Below, in pieces: positions 29,035 through 37,013 of a DNA stretch of 64,000 bases. A program made the position numbers and the translations under genes. Below the pieces are notes generated by a model that saw nothing but the letters and a program-made list of their open reading frames with translations, did no database searches and was not told the DNA's origin. How positions within the stretch are numbered: the stretch's first letter is position 1; each line of letters begins with the position of its first letter. Origin of the DNA: Providencia alcalifaciens DSM 30120 (GTDB lineage: Bacteria > Pseudomonadota > Gammaproteobacteria > Enterobacterales > Enterobacteriaceae); the NCBI RefSeq assembly GCF_000173415.1, contig NZ_ABXW01000046.1:1-64000 (forward strand). Reading direction: 5' to 3'.

Positions 29035-30020
29035 ACTAATTCCTCCACAGACTTAAAGCAGGCACGCAAACGAGATTGGGCAAAACTGGATAATCGAGGT
29101 TCTTCCTCTACACAGTGTTGATTTGCATATTGGCAACGCGGTGAGAATGGACAGCCTTTCGGTAAGCGTAAAAGATTTGGTGGATTGCCCGGAATGGTTG
29201 CCAAGTTATCATCATCACCGTCTAAGCGAGGCACGGCGGCTAATAAACCGAGTGAATATGGATGGGAGGGTTGGTAGAAAATATCCCGAGCACTGCCATA
29301 TTCCATGGTACGCCCTGCGTACATCACCAAAACCTTATCACACACACCCGCGACAACACCCAAATCGTGAGTGATTAAAATGATCGCCGTATCAAATTCC
29401 TGTTTTAGCTCATTCAGTAATGTCATGATTTGCGCTTGTACAGTTACATCCAATGCAGTGGTTGGCTCATCAGCAATGAGCAGTTTTGGCTGGCACAAGA
29501 GTGCCATCGCAATCATCACGCGCTGGCGCATACCACCTGAAAATTCATGTGGATACATATTCATACGTTTACGCGCTTCAGGCATTTTTACGGCATCAAG
29601 CATACGAACTGACTCTTCAAATGCCCCTTTTTTACTCAGTCCCTTATGTAACATTAAGACTTCAGAAAGCTGAGTACCAATCTTCAAATAAGGATTAAGC
29701 GATGTCATTGGGTCTTGGAAGATCATTGAAATCTCTTCCGCACGCATGCGATTAAGTTCTTTTTCCTTGAGATTTAAAATCTCACGACCATTAAACATGG
29801 CTGAGCCACCCACTCGACCATTTTTTGCCAGTAACCCCATGAGTGCGAACGCTGTCTGCGATTTACCTGAACCAGATTCACCCACAATACCCAGCGTTTC
29901 TCCCGCACTCAATTCAAAGTTGAGTTTGTTAACCGCTGTCACATTCCCATCTTGGGTTGCGAATGTGACGTTCAAATCATGCACCGATAATAAAGGGCTT
30001 CTGCGTGTTGAGTGTTCCAT
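29031..30020 (-). CDS. oppD: Oligopeptide ABC transporter ATP-binding protein OppD
   Basis: Second ATPase of the Opp importer: Walker A GESGSGKSQTAFALMG, signature FSGGMRQRVMIAMAL, Walker B LLIADEPTTALD, and a C-terminal GCPFSPRCQYANQHC cysteine motif. The longer frame reaches 30068 inside oppC; ATG 30020 (MEHSTRRSPLLSVHDL) follows a purine-rich site and gives 329 aa (E. coli 337). Confidence 0.96.
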   Translation of the reverse strand: MEHSTRRSPLLSVHDLNVTFATQDGNVTAVNKLNFELSAGETLGIVGESGSGKSQTAFALMGLLAKNGRVGGSAMFNGREILNLKEKELNRMRAEEISMIFQDPMTSLNPYLKIGTQLSEVLMLHKGLSKKGAFEESVRMLDAVKMPEARKRMNMYPHEFSGGMRQRVMIAMALLCQPKLLIADEPTTALDVTVQAQIMTLLNELKQEFDTAIILITHDLGVVAGVCDKVLVMYAGRTMEYGSARDIFYQPSHPYSLGLLAAVPRLDGDDDNLATIPGNPPNLLRLPKGCPFSPRCQYANQHCVEEEPRLSSFAQSRLRACFKSVEELV

Positions 30021-30030
30021 AATAAGCCCC

Positions 30031-30939
30031 TTAGCGATCTTTCGGGTCGAGGGCATCACGTAAGCCATCGCCGATAAAGTTAAAACAAAACAGCGTGATA
30101 ACTAAGAATCCAGCAGGGATCAACAGCAACCACGGTGTTACTTCCATTGAGTTTGCCCCATCACTGAGCAAGGCTCCCCAACTACTGAGTGGCTCTTGAG
30201 TTCCTAAACCAAGGAAACTTAAGAAGGACTCAAACAAAATCATACTTGGTACGAGTAAAGAAGCATAAACCACAACCACGCCCAATACGTTGGGGACGAT
30301 ATGGCGAAGAATAATATGCCTCGTACTCACTCCACACACTAGCGCTGCCTCAATAAATTCTTTGCGCTTTAATCCCAATGTTTGTCCGCGAACGATACGC
30401 GCCATATCCAGCCATGACACCATACCAATTGCGACGAAAATCAGCAGGATATTGGTACCAAATAAGGTGACCAACAAAATAACGAAGAACATAAATGGGA
30501 AGGAGTTTAAAATTTCCAATAAGCGCATCATGATGGAGTCGACTTTACCACCCACATAACCCGCTAACGACCCATACAATGTTCCCACGACAACCGCCAC
30601 CAATGCTGCTGCAACGCCGACCATCAATGAAATTCGTCCACCAATTGCCACACGTACAAGTAAATCACGACCTGAAGCATCCGTTCCGAAATAATGCCCC
30701 GTAGCCCAATCAGGTGCTGTGGACATCATCTCCCAATCCGTATCGTCATACAGAAATGGCGATAACATAGGGGCAAAAATCACAAACAGGGTGATACAAA
30801 ATAGGACACATAAGCTGACAATCGCCGCACGGTTATGCATAAAACGCCGTCTTGCATCTTGCCAGAGGCTGCGCCCTTCAATATCCAGTTGCTCAGAAAA
30901 ATTTTCCAGAGCTTCACTATTTTTGTTGTTTAATAACAT
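30031..30939 (-). CDS. oppC: Oligopeptide ABC transporter permease OppC
   Basis: Inner-membrane permease of 302 aa, as in E. coli. It has an N-terminal cytoplasmic stretch, a first helix (AIVSLCVLFCITLFVIF), a large periplasmic loop with the binding-protein interaction region (TGHYFGTDASGRDL) and the EAA loop (EAALVCGVSTRHIILRHIVP). GGAG precedes the start. oppB is 14 bases upstream. Confidence 0.97.
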   Translation of the reverse strand: MLLNNKNSEALENFSEQLDIEGRSLWQDARRRFMHNRAAIVSLCVLFCITLFVIFAPMLSPFLYDDTDWEMMSTAPDWATGHYFGTDASGRDLLVRVAIGGRISLMVGVAAALVAVVVGTLYGSLAGYVGGKVDSIMMRLLEILNSFPFMFFVILLVTLFGTNILLIFVAIGMVSWLDMARIVRGQTLGLKRKEFIEAALVCGVSTRHIILRHIVPNVLGVVVVYASLLVPSMILFESFLSFLGLGTQEPLSSWGALLSDGANSMEVTPWLLLIPAGFLVITLFCFNFIGDGLRDALDPKDR

Positions 30940-30953
30940 AGTGTTTCTCCGGC

Positions 30954-31874
30954 TTAGTAACGAATTTTCGGGTCGATGACAGCGTATAACACATCGACAA
31001 TGGCATTAAAGGCAATGGTTAAAACCCCAACTAAAATAGTCAAGCTGAGCACCAACGAGTAATCACGATTTAAAGCCCCATTCACAAATAGCTGGCCAAT
31101 ACCAGGTAAACCGAAAATGGTTTCAATGACCATTGAACCTGTGATTATCCCGACAAAAGCCGGTCCCATATAAGAAAGCACAGGCAACAACGCCGGTTTT
31201 AAGGCATGTCGGAAAATAATGGTACGCAGTGGTAACCCTTTTGCGCGCGCAGTACGAATAAAGTTTGAATGCATGATTTCAATCATCGAACCACGAGTAA
31301 TACGTGAAATACTGGCAATATATGCCAAAGAGAGCGCCACCATTGGCAATATCATATGTGTCACATTACCGCCATCCCAACCCCCACCGGGGAGCCATTT
31401 CAAATGAATGGCAAAAATCAGCACCAAAAGAGGTGCCACAACGAAGCTTGGGATGACAACCCCCGTCATGGCGAATCCCATGACTGTAAAGTCCCATTTA
31501 GTATTTTGATTTAAAGCCGCAATGACCCCCGCTGTAATACCAAATAACACCGCAACCACAAACGCCGTTGCGCCGAGTTTTGCAGATACAGGAAAGGCTT
31601 TCGCGACTAGCTCATTCACACTGTAGTCTTTGTACTTAAAGGAAGGACCGAAATCCCCTTGTGAAAGTTGGATTAAATAATTGAAGTATTGCTTATACAT
31701 GGGATCATTCAGGTGATATTTCGCCTCAATATTCGCCATAACTTCAGGAGGTAATTTTCGCTCACCCGTAAACGGACTTCCTGGCGCGAGTCGCATCATG
31801 AAAAATGAGATGGTAATGAGAATAAATAAAGTCGGAATTGCTTCAAGCAAACGACGTAAAATAAATTTAAACAT
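30954..31874 (-). CDS. oppB: Oligopeptide ABC transporter permease OppB
   Basis: Inner-membrane permease of 306 aa, as in E. coli. It has the start FKFILRRLLEAIPTLFILI, the EAA loop (RTARAKGLPLRTIIFRHALK) and ETIFGLPGIGQLFV. It forms the channel with OppC and lies directly downstream of oppA across a stem-loop. Confidence 0.97.
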   Translation of the reverse strand: MFKFILRRLLEAIPTLFILITISFFMMRLAPGSPFTGERKLPPEVMANIEAKYHLNDPMYKQYFNYLIQLSQGDFGPSFKYKDYSVNELVAKAFPVSAKLGATAFVVAVLFGITAGVIAALNQNTKWDFTVMGFAMTGVVIPSFVVAPLLVLIFAIHLKWLPGGGWDGGNVTHMILPMVALSLAYIASISRITRGSMIEIMHSNFIRTARAKGLPLRTIIFRHALKPALLPVLSYMGPAFVGIITGSMVIETIFGLPGIGQLFVNGALNRDYSLVLSLTILVGVLTIAFNAIVDVLYAVIDPKIRY

Positions 31875-31909
31875 TGCCCTTTCCTACTTCTGTTGCCATT
31901 TAGGCTAAT

Positions 31910-31932
31910 GGCTGGCTCACGCGGAGCCAGCC
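31910..31932 (-). other. Stem-loop between oppA and oppB
   Basis: GGCTGGCTC (31910-31918) and GAGCCAGCC (31924-31932) form a GC-rich 9-bp stem without a T run, 9 bases past the oppA stop. Such intercistronic hairpins protect the upstream message, which would allow more OppA than permease. That role is inferred. Confidence 0.65.
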
Positions 31933-31940
31933 TGTTGTAA

Positions 31941-33581
31941 TTAGTGTTTGATGATATACAGATCTTTAGTATGTAAGTTATCTAATGGATCTTTACCCGT
32001 ATATCCACCCACATACGGTTTCACTAATCGGGTGTTAACATAATAGTAGAGAGGGACTATCGCAGAATCTTTGTCAACAATCTGTTCTGCTTGTTTGTAT
32101 AAATCAGCACGCTCGTCATCTGTTTTTACTTGAAGCGTCTTTTTCATCGCGGCATCAAAATCTTTGTTTTTATAATGTACGGTGTTATTACTGCTGTAAG
32201 AAAGCAGCATATTTAAGAAGGATGACGGTTCGTTATAGTCTGCACACCAACCTGCGCGTGCGACATCATAAGCACCTTGGTGACGGCTATCTAAGAAAGT
32301 TTTCCACTCTTGGTTTTCGAGTTTAACCTCTGCACCAATATTTTTCTTCCACATGGATGATGCGGCAATAGCAATGCGTTTATGTAAATCTGATGTGTTA
32401 TATAACAAGTTAAATTTCAATGGGTTTGACTTATTATAACCCGCTTCTTCAAGCAACTGTTTCGCCTTTTCATTACGCTGTTCTTGCGTCATGTTAGTGT
32501 ACCAATCTGGTTTTTCAGCTTTCATACCATTGGTAAATGGTGGTGTAAAACCATAGGCAGGAATATCTCCCATTCCCTTGATTTTATTAGCGATAGTATC
32601 TCTGTCCATTGACAGTTTTAATGCTTCTCTAACGCGAGGATCATTAAATGGCGGTTTCTCATTATTAATTTCGTAATAGTAAGTACATAAATATGGACTT
32701 ACACGCAAATCCTTCTGCATTGTTTGTTGAATGTTTTTAAATTGTTCGATAGGTAAATTGGTATACGTCATATCAATTTCGCCGCTACGATAACGGTTTA
32801 CGTCCGTAACTTCCGATGAAATTGGTAAGAAGGTGACTTGGTCGATGACTGTATGTGCATTATCCCAATAGGTTGGACTACGCTCTAAAACAATACGTTC
32901 GTTAACGGTCCAATCTTTCAATTTATAGGCACCGTTACCCACAAAATTACCCGGCTGAGTCCATTTAGCCCCAAATTTTTCAACGACTTTTTTATTCACT
33001 GGCGACATTGATGGGTGAGAAAGTAATTTAGGAATATACGGTACGGCTTCGCTTAATGTTAGCACCAACGTTTTATCATCTAACGCTTTAACGCCTAATT
33101 CTTCTGGTTTTTTCTTACCGGCAATAACATCATCCACATTCTGTACGTGGGCATATTGCAGATAACTAGCGTAAGGAGACGCGGTGTCTGGATCTGCGAG
33201 TCGGCGCCAGCTATAAACAAAATCCTCAGCCGTGACAGGGTCACCATTTGACCATTTAGCGCCATCGCGAATTTTAAAGGTCCACTCTTTGAAATCTTTA
33301 TTTTCCCAGCTAATCGCGGAGCCAGGTAATGTTTCCCCTTCAGGTCCAACAATCGTAATCCCTTCCAATAGGTCCCTTGCTAAATGGGATTCAGGCACCC
33401 CTTCAATTTTGTGCGGGTCAAGGGATTGTGGCTCGGAGCCATTATTACGTACGATAACTTGTTTATCGGCTAGCTCCACGCCAGCAGGAACAACTGCAGC
33501 ATAACTTGTCGCCATCGTCCCTGCCATTAACCCAGCAGCAACGCTTAAAGCAACAAAGGTCTTATTCAGTAATTTGCTCAT
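31941..33581 (-). CDS. oppA: Periplasmic oligopeptide-binding protein OppA
   Basis: Binds peptides in the periplasm for the Opp importer. It has a signal peptide (ending near TMATSYAAVVPAG) and the family segments RNNGSEPQSLDPHKIEGVPE, ERSPTYWDNAHTVID, YLCTYYYEINNEKPPFND and DVARAGWCADYNEPSSFLN, ending YIIKH. I use ATG 33581 (MSKLLNKTF), 10 bases after GGGAG. Earlier ATGs at 33599 and 33629 would lengthen the signal sequence. This gives 546 aa (E. coli 543). A second oppA lies immediately upstream. Confidence 0.96.
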   Translation of the reverse strand: MSKLLNKTFVALSVAAGLMAGTMATSYAAVVPAGVELADKQVIVRNNGSEPQSLDPHKIEGVPESHLARDLLEGITIVGPEGETLPGSAISWENKDFKEWTFKIRDGAKWSNGDPVTAEDFVYSWRRLADPDTASPYASYLQYAHVQNVDDVIAGKKKPEELGVKALDDKTLVLTLSEAVPYIPKLLSHPSMSPVNKKVVEKFGAKWTQPGNFVGNGAYKLKDWTVNERIVLERSPTYWDNAHTVIDQVTFLPISSEVTDVNRYRSGEIDMTYTNLPIEQFKNIQQTMQKDLRVSPYLCTYYYEINNEKPPFNDPRVREALKLSMDRDTIANKIKGMGDIPAYGFTPPFTNGMKAEKPDWYTNMTQEQRNEKAKQLLEEAGYNKSNPLKFNLLYNTSDLHKRIAIAASSMWKKNIGAEVKLENQEWKTFLDSRHQGAYDVARAGWCADYNEPSSFLNMLLSYSSNNTVHYKNKDFDAAMKKTLQVKTDDERADLYKQAEQIVDKDSAIVPLYYYVNTRLVKPYVGGYTGKDPLDNLHTKDLYIIKH

Positions 33582-33672
33582 TATTTTGGTTACTCCCATA
33601 CTCTTGTTTTGGTTGTGTTGTTGATGCATCCGATTACTGAGTCAGTAAACAGTTATTTTGTTTATTACAAAA

Positions 33673-35289
33673 TTATTGATTAGTAGAATTTATATATAAC
33701 CGCTTAACATCCATATGATCAAGAGGGTCTCCTCCTTTAAATCCTCCAATTGTGGGCTTGATCATTCTTGCACTCACGCGGTAATAAACGGGAACCAGCG
33801 CAGAGTCTTTGTCTAGCAAGGACTCTGCTTGTTGATAAATTTTTTGACGAGATTGGTCATCTGGTGCAGTCAAAGCCTCTAATAGCAATTGATCATAAGC
33901 TTTGTTTTTGTATGCTGCCGTATTGTTACTGTTATCCGACAGTAATGAATTCAAAAATGCAGAAGGCTCGTTGTAATCAGCACACCATGTTGCTCTAGCA
34001 ACTTCATAGTTTCCTTCATGGCGGTTTTGTAAGCTGGTTTTCCATTCTTGGTTTTGCAATGTGACTTGAGCACCAATATTTTTTTGCCACATCGATGCGG
34101 CAACAATAGCTTGCTGCTTATTTTGATCTGATGTGTTGTACAGTAGAGTAAATTTAAGGGGATTTTTCGCCGTGTATCCAGCCTCAGCGAGCAGGTCTTT
34201 GGCTCGTTGGTAACGCTGTTCCGCCGAAAGTTTTGCCCATTCAGGTATGGCGAAATGACCATTATGAATAAATGTCGGTGTAAACCCATAAGCGACAACC
34301 TGTCCTTGGTCGATGATTTTATTTGTGATCGTTTCTCTGTCTAAACCTAATTTAATCGCTTCACGCACTCGTGGGTCGGTAAAGGGAGCTTTCTGGTTAT
34401 TAATTTCATAGTAAAACGTACACAGATATGGACGAACATACAGCTCGTTAGGTTTCTCTGCCTTCATTTTTTTAAACAACGTAGGCGGAATGGCAGAGTT
34501 ACTAATGTCTATTTCACCGCTGCGATAGCGGTTGTTATCACTGACTTCAGACGTGATGGCTAAAAAAGTAGCTTGGTCAATCTGCGTTTTTGCATTATTC
34601 CAATACTGTGGATTACGCTTAAGAATAATTCGCTCATTGACTGTCCATTCATCCAAAATGTATGCCCCATTGCTAATAAAGAAACCGGGTTGTGTCCATT
34701 TATCACCATATTTTTCAATTGCTTTACGGTTAACTGGCTTCATTGAGGTATGTGAAAGCATATCGATAAAGTAAGGGACTGGATGGCTGAGTGTTACCTG
34801 CAAATGTTTATCATCAATAGCTTTAACACCCAATGATTCTTTCGGTTTCAGCCCTTTTAAAATCGCTTCTGAGTTTTCGATATAAGCATTTTGTAAATAA
34901 CTGGAATAAGGTGATCCCGTTTTCGGGTCCGCTAGTCGCTGCCAGCTATATACAAAATCCTCTGCGACAACAGGTGTTCCATCACTCCATTTGGCATCAT
35001 CGCGTATAGTGAATGTCCATACGGTATAATTTTCATTCTGCCAACTGCTCGCCATACCAGGAACCGCTTTACCCTCAATATCCTCGTAAACCAGCCCTTC
35101 TAACAAATTGAGAATAATATTACCTTCCGGCACCCCTTCAACTTTATGAGGATCAAGAGAAGCAACTTCAGAACCATTGTTTATGGTAATCGTTTGTGGT
35201 GATTTATTTGAGGTAGGTAACGCTTGAGCAAAAACAGTAGATGAGATAATGAGACAAGAAAGTAAACAGTGTCGGGATGTTAATTTCAT
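33673..35289 (-). CDS. Second OppA-type oligopeptide-binding protein
   Basis: A 538-aa paralogue of OppA with its own signal peptide (CLLSCLIISSTVFAQALP). It keeps the same landmarks in changed form: NNGSEVASLDPHKVEGVPEG, YLCTFYYEINNQKAPF, ATWCADYNEPSAFLN. It lies head-to-tail 91 bases upstream of oppA, so it may share the opp promoter region. It could broaden peptide choice, or bind murein peptides as MppA does. Sequence alone does not decide. A tandem duplication is the simplest origin. Confidence 0.92.
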   Translation of the reverse strand: MKLTSRHCLLSCLIISSTVFAQALPTSNKSPQTITINNGSEVASLDPHKVEGVPEGNIILNLLEGLVYEDIEGKAVPGMASSWQNENYTVWTFTIRDDAKWSDGTPVVAEDFVYSWQRLADPKTGSPYSSYLQNAYIENSEAILKGLKPKESLGVKAIDDKHLQVTLSHPVPYFIDMLSHTSMKPVNRKAIEKYGDKWTQPGFFISNGAYILDEWTVNERIILKRNPQYWNNAKTQIDQATFLAITSEVSDNNRYRSGEIDISNSAIPPTLFKKMKAEKPNELYVRPYLCTFYYEINNQKAPFTDPRVREAIKLGLDRETITNKIIDQGQVVAYGFTPTFIHNGHFAIPEWAKLSAEQRYQRAKDLLAEAGYTAKNPLKFTLLYNTSDQNKQQAIVAASMWQKNIGAQVTLQNQEWKTSLQNRHEGNYEVARATWCADYNEPSAFLNSLLSDNSNNTAAYKNKAYDQLLLEALTAPDDQSRQKIYQQAESLLDKDSALVPVYYRVSARMIKPTIGGFKGGDPLDHMDVKRLYINSTNQ

Positions 35290-35871
35290 CGTTGCGCCTT
35301 CTCCATTTCATAATTAAATTTTCAACATTAAGTCGAATGGTGTTTTTTTAGCCTTTCGTTATTGACTCATAAAGGCTTTTAGCCATTGTTTACTAATAAC
35401 TTTTTTACTTTAACCTCCCAAAAACGCCCTTACTGACTTTAATTTATACAAAAGGCATATAAAAAAAAGCCGCAAAAAATCACATACACTTAACATTTCG
35501 AGCATTAAATCATCATCAGAATAACTAAAATGTACGTAACAATAAAAATAAACAAATAAAACAATCAGATAAAAAACACCTTAAATAATACTTAAGACCT
35601 GCAATGACAATAATCCAAACATATCATTAACAATCTCCAATGAGAATAGTGAATAACTTTACGCAGCTCACATTTCCTTACTTTTTATTCCTATATTTGC
35701 AAAAAGTGCGGCACATAATCACATTTTATATTTATCGTGCAGAGGAACTATTTCGAACATCTTGAGTAACTCAAAAAAATTAAATGGATATTGTCGATTG
35801 AGATGAGATGATGATGTGTAATAAAAGAGAGGCAGGAATAGCCGTCCCGATAGACGGCTAAATACAATGAG
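35290..35871. promoter_or_regulatory. Long upstream region of the opp genes
   Basis: A 582-base gene-free AT-rich stretch between the second oppA and ychE, both on the minus strand. It must hold the opp promoter. AGCCGTC (35840-35846) and GACGGCT (35853-35859) form a hairpin just past the ychE stop without a T run. I see no ORF or recognisable small RNA in the remainder. Confidence 0.5.
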
Positions 35872-36516
35872 TTATAAAAGACCTGGAAATATTGCTTTCA
35901 CACCCGTTACAGCAATTTCGATACCTAATGACATTAATAATAACCCCATAATACGGGTGACGACGTTAATACCTGTCTGCCCTAAATAACGAACCAATAA
36001 AGATGCCGAACGGAACAGCAACCAACAACAGAAAGCAAATAAAATACTGGTTAACGCTAATCCAATAAAATTTTGCCACCCTGTCCATCGTGAAGACCAC
36101 ACGATACATGAACTGATTGCACCGGGTCCCGCCATTAACGGAAGAGCTAATGGAACCACACCAATGCTATCGCGCACTGCTGTTTCGGTTTTTTCTTGTT
36201 TGTTTTGTTTATCTTCACCAATTTTACCGCTGATCATCGATAAAGCGATAGTAACAATTAGTATTCCCCCCGCGATACGGAACGAATCAATTGAGATGCC
36301 AAACAGCTGTAATATTGAGTCACCAACCAGTAAAGACGTACATAAAATAATTGCCACTGATGAGTTGGCTATTGTATTTGTTCGATTACGGCTCGCGATA
36401 GTTTGGTAGTTTGTCATACTAATAAACACAGGTAGGATACCAACCGGGTTTACTAACGCAAATAGACCAATAAAAAATTTAATATAGCCTGATAAATCAA
36501 GTAATGTTGCGCTCAC
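35872..36516 (-). CDS. ychE: MarC family integral membrane protein YchE
   Basis: A 214-aa protein with about six membrane helices, including IKFFIGLFALVNPVGILPVF and PLALPLMAGPGAISSCIV, typical of MarC/YchE. E. coli YchE is 215 aa and lies between adhE and oppA, as here. Function is unknown. Confidence 0.93.
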   Translation of the reverse strand: MSATLLDLSGYIKFFIGLFALVNPVGILPVFISMTNYQTIASRNRTNTIANSSVAIILCTSLLVGDSILQLFGISIDSFRIAGGILIVTIALSMISGKIGEDKQNKQEKTETAVRDSIGVVPLALPLMAGPGAISSCIVWSSRWTGWQNFIGLALTSILFAFCCWLLFRSASLLVRYLGQTGINVVTRIMGLLLMSLGIEIAVTGVKAIFPGLL

Positions 36517-37013
36517 CCATTAATACCCTCATAAAATTCTTAAACAAGAAACGCTTACCTGAATTAATTTTATCACTGAAATGACTAAAATCCTTAGTTA
36601 AAGAACAATTTTGTGCATCTTAATAGAATTATTTATTGCAGGTTGTCTCACCACTCAAAAATCGACGTTTTATTCACCCATTTTTAGCGATTCATTAATC
36701 CTTTTTTTGCAATTTCTACTAAAACGTAAAAATGCCATGCTGAAAGGAGTCAGCTTGCATATTTTGTGATTTAGATCACTTTATTAATTCCCCTTTTTGT
36801 TAATCTGTTCTTAACTAATAAACGTTATTATGAATCAGTTAATTTTTACTTTTTGAGCTATTTATCTGAGATTTATAAGCCAATTAGCATGAGTGAAACG
36901 CATTATTGTTAAGTTTATCTATACTGTTGTTTTAGGTGGTCTTGTTACAACAGCTTTTTTTAGATGCTTTGCTCATTGGCTTAAAAATTTTAACTTTATC
37001 AGGAGTAATCTAT
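36517..37013 (+). promoter_or_regulatory. adhE upstream region
   Basis: About 500 bases between divergent ychE and adhE. It contains the CRP-like site at 36765-36780 and TGAAACG at 36894-36900, a partial match to the Cra consensus. In E. coli adhE also has a long, heavily regulated leader. I see no gene here. Confidence 0.5.
36765..36780. promoter_or_regulatory. CRP-like site upstream of adhE
   Basis: TGTGA-TTTAGA-TCACT matches the CRP consensus TGTGA-N6-TCACA at nine of ten specified bases. It lies 234 bases before the adhE start codon. Confidence 0.6.

Noticed and set aside
28745-29056. ORFs antisense to oppF and oppD
   Set aside because: Long open antisense frames over ABC ATPase genes with no start signals or domains.
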